A stretch of DNA of 64,000 nucleotides, taken from Bacillus sp. ISL-7. GTDB taxonomy: Bacteria; Bacillota; Bacilli; Bacillales_B; DSM-18226. The stretch covers positions 1-64,000 of the forward strand of contig NZ_JAGGQW010000050.1 in NCBI RefSeq assembly GCF_018613065.1, given 5' to 3'. The notes beneath the pieces were generated by a model. It saw only the letters and a program-made list of their open reading frames with translations, had not been told where the DNA came from and searched no databases. This document shows positions 17,721-26,862 of this stretch, piece after piece (the first letter of the stretch is position 1; every line of letters starts with the position of its first letter). A program made the translations under genes and the position numbers.

Positions 17721-18686
17721 TTAGTTTCCACCTCTACCGCCAAATTGTCCTTGACCTCCAAAGTTCCGGTTCATTCCGCCCAGGTTTCCGATTCCACCAA
17801 AAACACTGCTTTGGGAATTACTACTTGAATTATTTGACGAGCTCGCTTTTGCTAATTGAGGTAATTTTACTGTTTCTCCTTCCGATACTCCTTTTGTTAT
17901 TTCCACATAATCTTCATTTGCGATGCCTGTTTGAACTGTATTTTTCTCCGTTCCTGAGGTGTTACTATCTGTGCTCTTCGAATTGACTATGACATATTTC
18001 TTATTGTTTGATGTGTATACAGCATCAAGTGGAACATAAAGGGCATTAACTTTACTTTCTGTTAAGATTCTTGCTTCCGCACTCATCCCGACTTTAAGTT
18101 GATCTGGTTTATTAATAGAAATGGTAACATCAAAAGTAGAGACTCCGTTTGATGTTACTCCGTCTTCAGAAATTGCAGATACTTTACCAGTAAATACTTG
18201 ATCAGGAAACGCATTAATGGTTAGGTCAACTGGCTGATTCTTTTTAATTTTGGATATATCAAGCTCATCAATTTGAACCACGGTTTGTAATTGCTTATAG
18301 TTTGTGACATGGGCAACAACTTGTCCATTTGTTACTGGCTCTCCTGCGGAAACTGCGATTGTCGTAATAACCCCAGTGGCGGGCGCTGTTATAGGGTCAC
18401 TTCCATCTGAAAAAGTAATTAACTCATCTCTTTCGGTTACATTCTCCCCCACAGCTGCAAGTACTTCATCAACTTCATTATTATTAAACGTTGTTTTAAT
18501 ATCTTCACTCGTTACCGCTTGAACTGTCCCCGAACCACTAATGTTGACGTTTAACGTCCCTTTTTGAACAACTGCTGTTCTGATTTGCGCTGACACCGTT
18601 TGTGTACCTAACTTTAATGAATCCCATCGATTACCAACGAAACCAACAACGAGTACACAACCTACAATAATTATCCATTTTTTCAT
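17721..18686 (-). CDS. MacA/HlyD-type efflux adaptor protein
   Basis: This 321-residue membrane-fusion/adaptor protein has an N-terminal membrane anchor (about 4-20), then barrel and lipoyl halves (GSGTVQAV and ITAPATGVITTIAVSAGEPV), a beta-barrel domain (FPDQVFTGKVSAIS) and a membrane-proximal domain. A Ser/Asn-rich and Gly-rich tail ends in FGGQGQFGGRGGN. Bacillus relatives (YknX type) work with MacB-like ABC exporters, but no ATPase or permease follows. The next gene downstream is a response regulator 127 bases away on the same strand. AAGGAG precedes the ATG. Confidence 0.88.
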   Translation of the reverse strand: MKKWIIIVGCVLVVGFVGNRWDSLKLGTQTVSAQIRTAVVQKGTLNVNISGSGTVQAVTSEDIKTTFNNNEVDEVLAAVGENVTERDELITFSDGSDPITAPATGVITTIAVSAGEPVTNGQVVAHVTNYKQLQTVVQIDELDISKIKKNQPVDLTINAFPDQVFTGKVSAISEDGVTSNGVSTFDVTISINKPDQLKVGMSAEARILTESKVNALYVPLDAVYTSNNKKYVIVNSKSTDSNTSGTEKNTVQTGIANEDYVEITKGVSEGETVKLPQLAKASSSNNSSSNSQSSVFGGIGNLGGMNRNFGGQGQFGGRGGN

Positions 18687-18846
18687 CTAAACTTGCTCCT
18701 TTTCCGTCCTGAATTCCCCCCAGGAAGCCAAATAATCTAATCTACACCCATTATTATGTTTATTTCTTAACTTTTCCTTAAAAGATAGTAAGTTTTGAGG
18801 AAAACAATAAATTGAACAAATAGAGTCAAGCTTTTTTGGGTATTAA

Positions 18847-19014
18847 GTATGCATAACGATTTGGATTCCATTTCAAAAGCGGATTATTCAAGAACTAGCC
18901 TTATACTCACTTGTTGTGCTCCCACTGTTTGTACCTGTTATGGTAAAAACATTCGGCGAGGCCAATTGGTGGCCATTTAGAAAAAATAATGATAGTGCAA
19001 ATCATATAAACTAA
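18847..19014 (+). pseudogene. C-terminal remnant of an MMPL/RND-type transporter
   Basis: An open frame of 55 codons without a start encodes LYSLVVLPLFVPVMVKTFGE followed by ANWWPFRKNN. This looks like the last membrane helix and the GEANWWPF tail typical of MMPL-family lipid/drug transporters, which are about 700 residues or longer. It is bounded upstream by a stop at 18844 and has no ribosome binding site. It is followed by a good terminator. I read it as the 3' end of a deleted gene. Confidence 0.55.
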
Positions 19015-19018
19015 TTAA

Positions 19019-19052
19019 TGCATGCTGATCAAATGGATTAGCGTGCTTTTTT
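19019..19052 (+). terminator. Terminator of the lost MMPL gene
   Basis: GCATGCTGATC pairs with GGATTAGCGTGC (G-T pairs included), loop AAAT, followed by TTTTTTA. It has no intact gene to serve. Confidence 0.75.
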
Positions 19053-19065
19053 ATAGCTTTATTTT

Positions 19066-19091
19066 TGAAACTTTTTCACTCTTGTCACGTA
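19066..19091 (+). promoter_or_regulatory. ECF (sigma-W type) promoter
   Basis: TGAAAC (19066-19071), a 16-base spacer and CGTA (19088-19091) match the sigma-W/M/X consensus exactly. RNA would start near 19098, with a leader of about 100 bases before the TerD-TerB gene. In B. subtilis the TerD-family yceCDEF genes are in the sigma-W regulon, which supports the call. Confidence 0.75.
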
Positions 19092-19201
19092 CATAAAGTG
19101 TGGTATAAACAATGAAGAAACTTATCTGTCATGAAATTTTTCCCTTTTTCAAAAATACATTTATAATGTACATATGAAAATAATCAAGAGGAGTGAAAAA
19201 A

Positions 19202-20686
19202 GTGGGTGTTACACTTAGCAAGGGGCAAAAAGTAGATTTAACAAAATCTCACCCTGGACTGCAAAACGTCGTTGTCGGCTTGGGTTGGAACATTAGTCAG
19301 CAAGGGTCCAATTTTGATTTAGATGCTTCTGCATTTTTATTAGGCCAAACTGGGAAAGTGAACAGTGACCAGGATTTTGTATTTTATAATAATCCGTCAG
19401 GTGGAAATGGCTCCATTATCTATAGCGGTGACAATCGAACTGGTGCAGGAGCCAGGGATGATGAGCAGATCAGGATTGATTTAAACAAGGTTCCTTCCCA
19501 AATTCATCGGATTGCTTTTACAATTACGATCCATGATGCGCAAGCGAAACGGCAAAATTTCGGACAAATTTCTGATTCTTATGTGCGTATATTTAATGAG
19601 CAAACAAATGAAGAATTATTGAGATTTAACCTTGGACGGGATTTCACGGTTGAAACAGCAATTGTGGCAGCGGAGCTCTACCGTCATAACGGTGAATGGA
19701 AGTTTAATGCAATTGCCAGTGGTTTTCAAGGGGGATTAGCTGCTTTATGTGGTAACTTTGGTATTACCGTTGACGACCCACCTGCAAGTGTGCAAACAAC
19801 GCCGCCTTCTCAGCCAACAAGTTACCCATCAAGCACTAATTCGTATCAACAGAGTAATCCATATCAACCAAGCCAAACAAATCCTAATTTTTATCAACAA
19901 AGTAATTCATATCATCAAAACCAATCAAGATCAAATTCGTATCAGCAGCAGCCCATTCATCTTCAGCCAGAATCATCTTATCAGCAGCAGCCTGCCTATG
20001 GATATCCGACACAGTCCTATCCTGCTTCAACAAATTCTAACCAATCGTATGGTGGAGATGATATCATTTGTCCACGTTGCCATTCCTCAAATGTTCGGAC
20101 AGGAAAGAAAGGGTTCGGTCTTGGTAAAGCAGCAATAGGCGGGTTAATCCTTGGTCCTGTTGGTTTACTAGGTGGTTTTATTGGAAAAAATCAACTAAAG
20201 TTCTCATGTAATAGCTGTGGCAACAACTGGTCCCCTTCGCAAACAGATTATGCGGAGTGGGCAAGCAATCAAAAGAAAAAAGCACAAGAACTATTTAATC
20301 GATATAAAAGCCAGGATGTACTCGAGGCAGTGGTCGCAGCCTGTGCATTAGTGGCGATGGCAGACGGATACTTGGATGCTTCTGAACGCCAGAAAATGAC
20401 TGAATTCGTCCATCAAAGTGAAGAATTACGAGTGTTTGATACAAATAAGGTCCTCCAAAAATTCAATATGTTTGTTTCTAGAATAGAAAATGATCGGATG
20501 CTTGGTCGTGCCGAGGCATTTCGTGCCCTTGGAAAAATCAGAACCAAGCCAGAAATTGCTCGTCTTGTCGCTCGTTATTGCATCGCCATTGGCTATGCAG
20601 ATGGAAATTTTGACAACAATGAAAAACAAATGGTTAGCGATATCTGTCGTGAACTCGGCCTAAACCCTACAGAGTTTCTATCTTAA
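19202..20686 (+). CDS. TerD-zinc ribbon-TerB fusion protein
   Basis: This is a 494-residue multidomain stress protein. Residues 1-190 are a TerD domain with Ca2+-binding acidic loops (SNFDLDASAFLL, NSDQDFVFYNN). Residues about 190-285 are a Gln/Ser/Tyr/Pro-rich linker. Next is a zinc ribbon with CPRC and CNSC pairs split by a Gly-rich hydrophobic stretch of about 23 residues (near 306-328). A TerB-like helical domain (about 365-494) has two copies of the ADG...D acidic motif. The GTG at 19202 sits eight bases after AGAGGAG and gives the usual MGVTLSKGQ start; the GTG at 19193 overlaps the binding site. Expression is likely from the sigma-W promoter. The function is inferred to be envelope or metal stress response. 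Confidence 0.9.
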   Translation: MGVTLSKGQKVDLTKSHPGLQNVVVGLGWNISQQGSNFDLDASAFLLGQTGKVNSDQDFVFYNNPSGGNGSIIYSGDNRTGAGARDDEQIRIDLNKVPSQIHRIAFTITIHDAQAKRQNFGQISDSYVRIFNEQTNEELLRFNLGRDFTVETAIVAAELYRHNGEWKFNAIASGFQGGLAALCGNFGITVDDPPASVQTTPPSQPTSYPSSTNSYQQSNPYQPSQTNPNFYQQSNSYHQNQSRSNSYQQQPIHLQPESSYQQQPAYGYPTQSYPASTNSNQSYGGDDIICPRCHSSNVRTGKKGFGLGKAAIGGLILGPVGLLGGFIGKNQLKFSCNSCGNNWSPSQTDYAEWASNQKKKAQELFNRYKSQDVLEAVVAACALVAMADGYLDASERQKMTEFVHQSEELRVFDTNKVLQKFNMFVSRIENDRMLGRAEAFRALGKIRTKPEIARLVARYCIAIGYADGNFDNNEKQMVSDICRELGLNPTEFLS

Positions 20687-20693
20687 AAAGAAA

Positions 20694-20729
20694 AAAGCCT
20701 CTTTCCCATCCAAGGATTGAGGCTTTTTG
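20694..20729. terminator. Bidirectional terminator
   Basis: AAAAAGCCTC and GAGGCTTTTT form a perfect stem between the convergent TerD-TerB and selB genes. Confidence 0.85.
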
Positions 20730-20730
20730 G

Positions 20731-22623
20731 CTATTTTTTCCAAAATCGCCTATTTTCCACTCGCTTTGTAAGTCCTAATGCATCTAATTTTTCTAAAAAC
20801 GGAATCATGTATTTTCGTGACAGTTCAAGAACATCTTTTGCATCCCCGACCTCAAATTCAGAACCTGTATGGCTGCGCAGTTTCTCCACGGCTTGTTTAA
20901 ATATTTCCCCATGATAGGCAAACTGTACATCCAACTGGATAAGAAGTTCTTCCTCTTCAAGAAAGCGTCGTAAATCAGCTTCAAGATTGTCAGGAATACC
21001 GGCATCAGCAAAATATTCCTTTAGGTTACGAACCTTTAATCCGTCCCTCTGCAATCCATTAATTAGATTTTCAGTCCGCTTCGCCCAGTTTTTTGGTACA
21101 TGTGGTACAAAACTTGCCAACGAAACAAACTGTCCTTTTCTGTTAAAAATGTGATTTGTCATTCCATTTTCCACCACATAATCTAGCAGTGATTTAGGAA
21201 ATCTTTTTTGCATCGTTTGCAATAGCTCTGCTTTATTGATCCCTATCTTCATCGAATGTAGTTGATGATAATCCTGCAATCTATCAAAGATATCTTCCTC
21301 TATCGAATCGATCAACTGCTGGAGTGTATATTCTTTTCCATCATATAAAACAAATTCTGCTTCCGATAAGTGCTCAATTAAGGTAGCTTCATCTAGGGAA
21401 GTTCGTTTGATCAACTCATGTAGGGGCAAACTTTTCGCTTCCATTAAAGCAGCAGTAATTCGCTCCTTCGGTGTGCCGACTTTTTTCTTTTCAAGATCAT
21501 TGATGGTTTGATTGCCGAACCGGTATTTATCTCCGCGTGGGTCAATCACCCACCCCCCGCCAATCGTCTCTTGCGGGCTTGGCCTGCGTAGAATAAAGCG
21601 GTCACCTCGTTTTGTAAGAATTTCATCCTCAAGCCTCAGTTGGCAAAGGATTTCACCATTTTCTTCCTTGATTTCATTGCGGTCAAAAAAGACAATCCGC
21701 CCCATTACCTCAGCTGTTCCAAGATGAAGCTTAATTGGCATCCGCTGTTTAACCATATGCTCTAGGTCCTCAACCACACGAATAGCAACATCCAAAGTCT
21801 TCGTAACAAGGAAATGTTCAGACGATACAAGCACATCTCCCCGTTCTACCTCGTCCTTTGAAACACTTGAAAGGTTAATCGCCGTCCGTTGTCCAGCATA
21901 GGCCTTCTCGGCCGGATTATGATGTACTTGAATCTGCCGCGCTCTAACCTCAATACCTTTTGGCATAATCTTAAGTGTTTGTCCCTCTTCGATCGTTCCT
22001 TCATAAACAGTACCTCGAACCACAGTCCCCTGACCCTTAACCGTGAATACTTGATCAATCGGCAGACGGAAGGCCCCTTTTGCATCTCGCATTTCTTGTT
22101 CTTTTAACATTTTGATGATTAATTCTTTAATTTCTTCAATCCCTTTTTTGGCAAGACTGTCTACTAAAACAAACGGCGCAGCTTCAAAGACGGTCCCAGA
22201 AAGTTCCTCCAAAATATCATCTTTCACTAGCTCGATAAATTCTTCTTCAACCCGGTCTATTTTTGAAATAGCGATCAAACCATTTTTAACTCCTAAAAAT
22301 TTCAAGATATCCAAGTGCTCCCTCGTTTGCGGCATAACACCTTCGTCTGCTGCAACGACAAGTACTACTAGATCTATCCCAGCTACACCAGCTATCATCT
22401 GCCTGATAAACCGTTCATGTCCTGGAACATCTATTACAGAAATTTGAATTTCATTATCTTCATATAAAGGCGCAAATCCGAGTTCAATTGAAATTTGACG
22501 TTCCTTTTCTTCTTTTAAACGATCTGTATCTACATTAGTTAACGCTTTCGTTAACGACGTTTTCCCATGATCTATATGGCCTGCCATACCAATCGTAAAA
22601 TATCTTTTTTCCAATTTTGCCAC
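20731..22623 (-). CDS. selB: Selenocysteine-specific elongation factor SelB
   Basis: This translation GTPase brings Sec-tRNA to UGA codons marked by a SECIS RNA element. The 630 residues hold a GTPase domain (GHIDHGKT at 15-22, DVPGHE at 65-70, SKID near 120), EF-Tu-like domains 2 and 3 with the [12 protein letters not shown]elB signature, and a C-terminal half of four winged helices that binds SECIS RNA. No selA, selD, tRNA-Sec or obvious UGA-containing gene is in this window. A 10-bp perfect hairpin lies about 50 bases before the start. Confidence 0.95.
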   Translation of the reverse strand: MAKLEKRYFTIGMAGHIDHGKTSLTKALTNVDTDRLKEEKERQISIELGFAPLYEDNEIQISVIDVPGHERFIRQMIAGVAGIDLVVLVVAADEGVMPQTREHLDILKFLGVKNGLIAISKIDRVEEEFIELVKDDILEELSGTVFEAAPFVLVDSLAKKGIEEIKELIIKMLKEQEMRDAKGAFRLPIDQVFTVKGQGTVVRGTVYEGTIEEGQTLKIMPKGIEVRARQIQVHHNPAEKAYAGQRTAINLSSVSKDEVERGDVLVSSEHFLVTKTLDVAIRVVEDLEHMVKQRMPIKLHLGTAEVMGRIVFFDRNEIKEENGEILCQLRLEDEILTKRGDRFILRRPSPQETIGGGWVIDPRGDKYRFGNQTINDLEKKKVGTPKERITAALMEAKSLPLHELIKRTSLDEATLIEHLSEAEFVLYDGKEYTLQQLIDSIEEDIFDRLQDYHQLHSMKIGINKAELLQTMQKRFPKSLLDYVVENGMTNHIFNRKGQFVSLASFVPHVPKNWAKRTENLINGLQRDGLKVRNLKEYFADAGIPDNLEADLRRFLEEEELLIQLDVQFAYHGEIFKQAVEKLRSHTGSEFEVGDAKDVLELSRKYMIPFLEKLDALGLTKRVENRRFWKK

Positions 22624-22673
22624 CTACTTTATCGTTCTTCCATTCTACTCTAGCCTTTATAGCTCTATTGTTC

Positions 22674-22701
22674 AAGAGTAGATTTTGCGACATCTACTCT
22701 T
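22674..22701. repeat. Perfect hairpin in the selB leader
   Basis: AAGAGTAGAT (22674-22683) and ATCTACTCTT (22692-22701) flank an 8-base loop. There is no T run on either side, so it is not an ordinary terminator. It ends about 50 bases upstream of the selB start. It could be an operator or a regulatory RNA element. Confidence 0.6.
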
Positions 22702-22877
22702 ATCTTTCAATCAAAAAATTTAAAGGAATTTAGGAGTTTCCTTGAAAAAAACTCTCTGAAATAAAAAAACCAGAAATTCATCTGATTTTGTTATTTCACC
22801 CGTTCATTTAATGCTAAGAACCGATAAAACACTATTAATAATGATTGAACCTAATTAAAACCTTTTTTAGCAAAAGC

Positions 22878-22937
22878 TACACAATTTACCCGAAATTTTG
22901 TATAATAAAAATATAGTTTTGCGCAGAGGCAACTTTT
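22878..22937 (+). promoter_or_regulatory. mntH promoter with MntR-like operator
   Basis: TACACA (22878) and TATAAT (22901-22906) are 17 bases apart, giving a start near 22913. TTTTGCGCAGAGGCAACTTT (22917-22936) contains a perfect TTGC-N6-GCAA inverted repeat resembling the MntR box. It covers the first transcribed bases, a position for Mn-dependent repression. Confidence 0.6.
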
Positions 22938-22993
22938 ATTCATTAGGGAACAAATATTGTACTTATTAAAAATGAAAGAAAAGGTGATATCTT

Positions 22994-24298
22994 ATGAGCC
23001 ACTCAAATTTACTTGCAGTAGACAAGGCTCAAGCAGCGGAACACCGAACTGTTTCTGCCGCTAGAGATGCCATAAATGGGAAAGTAAAAGGTATACGGGC
23101 ATTACTACCGTTTCTAGGACCGGCCTTCATTGCTTCCATTGCATATATAGATCCTGGTAATTTTGCAACTAACATCCAAAGCGGTGCCCGTTTTGGTTAT
23201 AAAATGCTTTGGGTCATCGTATTAGCTAATCTAATGGCCATGCTTTTACAGAACATGTCTGCAAAACTTGGCATTGCCACAGGCAAAAGTCTTCCTGAAT
23301 TGTGCCGAGAGAATATGCCCAAATGGCTTACCATTATTATGTGGATTGTTTCTGAGTTAGCAGCAATGGCGACCGACCTTGCCGAGTTTTTAGGCGCGAC
23401 ACTTGCATTAAATTTACTCGCGGGCATACCAATGCTGTTTGGAACGATCATAATTGGGGTCGTCACTTACCTTATTTTAATGTTAGAGAAATATGGATTT
23501 CGTCCGCTTGAAAAGTTTATTGCAGCATTTGCCGTGCTGATTGGTTTATGTTATTTAGTCGAAACTATCTTTTCCAAACCAAATCTCGCTCAAATAGCCT
23601 ATCACAGTGTTGTGCCCTGGCTTGGCAATAGCGAGAGCCTGATGCTAGCAGTTGGTGTAATCGGTGCCACAGTTATGCCGCATGCCATTTATTTACATTC
23701 AAGCTTAACACAAGGACGAATCGTTCCTCGAAATGATAAAGAAAGAATCAAAATTCAAAAATTTAGCACGAAAGAAATATTTATTGCGATGACTTTAGCC
23801 GGCTTTATCAATTTATCAATGATGTACATGGCCGCGTCTGTTTTTAATACTACTGGAAACAGTCAGATTGCCGACATCCAATCAGCCTACCATACGCTAA
23901 CACCGCTCCTCGGCTCTGCAGCAGCTAGTGTATTTTTGATTTCCTTACTCGCCTCAGGACTATCAAGTTCTGTAGTCGGTACAATGGCCGGCCAAGTTAT
24001 CATGCAGGGATTTGTAGGCTTTACCATTCCAATTTGGGTCCGCCGTCTAGTAACTATGCTCCCAACAGTCATCATTGTTGCCATGGGGGTCGACCCGACG
24101 CGAACACTTGTTATCAGTCAAGTCGTTCTAAGCATTGTGTTACCATTTCCGATAATTGCTTTAATCTACTTTACGCAAAAAAAAGAGTTCATGGGCGTGT
24201 TAACGAATAAACGAATCACAACCATTGCTTCCGCTCTTTTTGCGATTATCATTATGGGATTAAATATTTGGCTGGTCGTACAGACGTTTTTGGGCTAA
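22994..24298 (+). CDS. mntH: Nramp-family manganese transporter MntH
   Basis: This is a proton-coupled importer of Mn2+ (also Fe2+ and other divalent metals) in the inner membrane. The 434 residues have about eleven helices. Metal-binding motifs are DPGNFATN in helix 1 (53-60) and MPHAIYLH in helix 6 (about 238-245). A 40-residue soluble N-terminus is somewhat longer than average. The ATG follows AAAGGTG. It is a single gene with its own promoter, MntR-like operator and terminator. Confidence 0.95.
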   Translation: MSHSNLLAVDKAQAAEHRTVSAARDAINGKVKGIRALLPFLGPAFIASIAYIDPGNFATNIQSGARFGYKMLWVIVLANLMAMLLQNMSAKLGIATGKSLPELCRENMPKWLTIIMWIVSELAAMATDLAEFLGATLALNLLAGIPMLFGTIIIGVVTYLILMLEKYGFRPLEKFIAAFAVLIGLCYLVETIFSKPNLAQIAYHSVVPWLGNSESLMLAVGVIGATVMPHAIYLHSSLTQGRIVPRNDKERIKIQKFSTKEIFIAMTLAGFINLSMMYMAASVFNTTGNSQIADIQSAYHTLTPLLGSAAASVFLISLLASGLSSSVVGTMAGQVIMQGFVGFTIPIWVRRLVTMLPTVIIVAMGVDPTRTLVISQVVLSIVLPFPIIALIYFTQKKEFMGVLTNKRITTIASALFAIIIMGLNIWLVVQTFLG

Positions 24299-24353
24299 TT
24301 TATGGATTAATAGTGACGTTAGATCCCATAGGTGTTAAACAATAAAATATATT

Positions 24354-24384
24354 GACGTGTGCATTTGCACACGTCGTTTTTTTC
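24354..24384 (+). terminator. Terminator after mntH
   Basis: GACGTGTGC and GCACACGTC form a perfect 9-bp stem with loop ATTT, followed by seven T residues. Confidence 0.9.
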
Positions 24385-24526
24385 GTTTAAAAAGGGATCA
24401 TTTTAATTACCAAGTTTTTCTCTTAAATTATAAATAAACAGGCTAATTTATTAGGACAACATCATTCCATGATACATATAGATGCAGTATAAATATAATT
24501 AATTATTTTAAGGGGGAAAATTTTTT

Positions 24527-24973
24527 ATGAATAAAGACATCATGAAATGTTTTATAGGTAAAGTAATCAGAATTGATCGAGGTGGACCAGAATCCAGAAT
24601 TGGGATGTTACTGGATGCAAGTGACAATCTTATCGTCCTTCTCACGGAAGAAGATGGGGTCGTTTACTTCAAAACATCTCATATTAAAAGTTTTACAGAT
24701 AATATGAAGGAGCAGATGGAATTCAACATTAAAGTTCCAAAAGATTTCAAGTTTAAAAAAGCTGCTAATTTCCAAGACCTTCTTGACACATTGAAATTAA
24801 AATGGATACAAATTAATCGTGGCGGTCCTGAGAAGTTAGAGGGAGTACTCTGTGAGGTAAATAAAGATTTTGTTTTTTTGGTCAATAATGGGGAAATAGT
24901 GCGCCTTTCTATGTCCCACATTAAAAGTATTAGTTATGGAGTAAAAATTGAAAAGGCAAAATCCAAAAAATGA
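24527..24973 (+). CDS. Protein with two copies of an RGGP barrel-like repeat
   Basis: This 148-residue protein contains an internal duplication. Repeat one (about 9-55) has IRIDRGGPESRIGMLLD and ends SHIKSF; repeat two (about 90-137) has IQINRGGPEKLEGVLCE and ends SHIKSIS. Each repeat alternates short strands, like a small LSm/PRC-type barrel. Proteins of this look occur in Bacillus spore coats, but I cannot assign a name. GGGGG precedes the ATG. It is a single gene with its own terminator. Confidence 0.75.
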   Translation: MNKDIMKCFIGKVIRIDRGGPESRIGMLLDASDNLIVLLTEEDGVVYFKTSHIKSFTDNMKEQMEFNIKVPKDFKFKKAANFQDLLDTLKLKWIQINRGGPEKLEGVLCEVNKDFVFLVNNGEIVRLSMSHIKSISYGVKIEKAKSKK

Positions 24974-24995
24974 AAGATACGTCATTAATAATGAT

Positions 24996-25045
24996 AAGAA
25001 GAGGATGAGCCAGATGAATCATTTTCTCATCCTCTTCTTTTGATT
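24996..25045 (+). terminator. Terminator
   Basis: AAGAAGAGGATGAG and CTCATCCTCTTCTT form a 14-bp perfect stem followed by TTGATTTTT. Confidence 0.9.
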
Positions 25046-25172
25046 TTTCAATTCGTCAATGGATTCTACCTCCAAAATCCTATGTTAGCTATGTTATACT
25101 TAATTATATTGATTTTTCAGAAAATAAAACAACTCAATAGATAAGTACCTTTAATTAACCGGGGGGATTCAT

Positions 25173-26828
25173 TTGAAATTTGACGTGATCGTGGTTGGTG
25201 CAGGTTTAGCTGGTTTAGTGGCTACGGCTGAACTGGCTGAAGCTGGAACAAAAGTGCTGCTATTAGACCAAGAACCCGAAGTGTCTATCGGTGGACAGGC
25301 TTGGTGGTCATTTGGAGGTTTGTTTCTCATCGATTCTCCCGAACAGAGAAGAATAGGTATACGGGATTCGCGGGAGCTTGCTTGGCAGGACTGGTTAGGA
25401 GCGGCAGGGTTTGATAGAGAGGATGATGAGGATTATTGGGGTAAAAAGTGGGCAGAAGCCTATGTTGATTTCGCCGCAGGTGAAAAACGTGAATGGCTAT
25501 CAGGGATGGGCGTTCGTTTTTTCCCTGTTGTCGGCTGGGCAGAGCGTGGCGGATATACTGCTGAAGGCCATGGAAATTCAGTGCCCCGCTTTCATATTGT
25601 ATGGGGAACCGGTCCCGGCCTGGTTAAGCCATTTGAGGCTAGAGTCAGACAGGCAATGGCGAAAGGTCTTGTCGATTATCGCCCTCGCCATCGTGTGAAT
25701 GAATTAATAAAGGAAAATGGTGCCGTAAGAGGTGTCGGGGGAGACATACTTGTACCAAGTTCCGCATCACGCGGTGAAGCAAGTTCCCGTGAGGTGATTG
25801 GAGATTTTGAGTTTCATTCATCCATAGTAGTGGTGACAAGCGGCGGTATTGGTGGAAACCATGAGCTTATTAGGAAAAATTGGCCTGAGCGGCTCGGCGA
25901 TGCGCCTAAAAATATGATTTCCGGAGTACCGGAACATGTGGACGGTAGAATGCTTGGAATAACGGAGAAAGTCGGCGGACGTATCGTCAATCGCGACCGG
26001 ATGTGGCACTACACCGAAGGTATTAAGAACTGGGACCCCGTTTGGCCGATGCATGGTATCCGTATCCTCCCTGGTCCATCCTCACTTTGGCTCGATGCAA
26101 AAGGTAAGCGTTTTCCTGCGCCAAACTTTCCCGGATTTGATACCTTGGGAACCCTTGAAGCAATTATGAAGTCCGGCTACGACTACTCATGGTTCATTTT
26201 AACTCAGAAGATTATAGAAAAAGAGTTTGCCTTATCAGGGTCTGAACAAAATCCTGATTTGACAGGAAAAAGTATAAAAAAAGTATTAGCCCGTATTCTT
26301 CCCGGGCCCACTGCACCAGTAAAAGCCTTCATGGATAAGGGCGAGGATTTTGTTATTGCGAATACCCTTACAGAACTTGTTGATGGAATGAATCAACTTA
26401 CAGGTGAAAACTTACTAAATTTTACCGAAATTGAAAGGCAGGTTCTAGCTCGAGACCGGGAGATAGAAAATAAATTTACAAAGGATCTGCAAATTACCGC
26501 TATGCGGGGAGCCCGATATTATCTTGGTGACAAACTGATAAGAGTCGCATCCCCACATAGGATTCTCGATCCAAAGATGGGCCCATTAATCGCGGTTCGT
26601 TTAAATATTGTCAGTCGAAAAACGCTGGGCGGACTACAGACTGATTTATCAGGCAGAGTCCTCGATGCATCAGGAATTCCTGTTCCAGGACTATACGCAG
26701 CTGGAGAGGTTTCAGGGTTTGGCGGAGGTGGAATTCACGGCTATCGCTCGTTGGAAGGAACATTCGTCGGCGGCTGTTTATTTACAGGAAGACAGGCTGG
26801 ACGTGCAATTGCTAAAGAATTATCATAA
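25173..26828 (+). CDS. FAD-binding dehydrogenase (fumarate reductase/ketosteroid dehydrogenase-like)
   Basis: This 551-residue soluble flavoprotein has an N-terminal dinucleotide-binding fold (VVGAGLAGLVATAELAEAG) and an ISIGGQAWWSFGG-like FAD loop. A middle substrate domain follows, and the C-terminal FAD segment reads GLYAAGEVSGFGGGGIHGYR. It belongs to the fumarate reductase/KsdD-like family usually named FAD-binding dehydrogenase. The substrate is unknown. The start is TTG behind CCGGGGGGA. An ABM-domain gene follows 34 bases later and is probably co-transcribed. Confidence 0.9.
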   Translation: MKFDVIVVGAGLAGLVATAELAEAGTKVLLLDQEPEVSIGGQAWWSFGGLFLIDSPEQRRIGIRDSRELAWQDWLGAAGFDREDDEDYWGKKWAEAYVDFAAGEKREWLSGMGVRFFPVVGWAERGGYTAEGHGNSVPRFHIVWGTGPGLVKPFEARVRQAMAKGLVDYRPRHRVNELIKENGAVRGVGGDILVPSSASRGEASSREVIGDFEFHSSIVVVTSGGIGGNHELIRKNWPERLGDAPKNMISGVPEHVDGRMLGITEKVGGRIVNRDRMWHYTEGIKNWDPVWPMHGIRILPGPSSLWLDAKGKRFPAPNFPGFDTLGTLEAIMKSGYDYSWFILTQKIIEKEFALSGSEQNPDLTGKSIKKVLARILPGPTAPVKAFMDKGEDFVIANTLTELVDGMNQLTGENLLNFTEIERQVLARDREIENKFTKDLQITAMRGARYYLGDKLIRVASPHRILDPKMGPLIAVRLNIVSRKTLGGLQTDLSGRVLDASGIPVPGLYAAGEVSGFGGGGIHGYRSLEGTFVGGCLFTGRQAGRAIAKELS

Positions 26829-26862
26829 TTAAGATGAGAATTTTATTAAAGGAGGTGAAAAT

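Noticed and set aside
20731..22623. EF-Tu or a GTP-binding elongation factor paralogue instead of SelB
   Set aside because: The length, the [12 protein letters not shown] signature and the C-terminal winged-helix half are specific to SelB.
22768..22797. Small hairpin with a T run on the minus strand
   Set aside because: It fits a weak terminator but no minus-strand gene lies upstream of it, so its use is unclear; not listed as a feature.
22624..22993. tRNA-Sec gene next to selB
   Set aside because: No cloverleaf-like pattern or CCA-ended structure was seen; only a simple hairpin and the mntH promoter are present.
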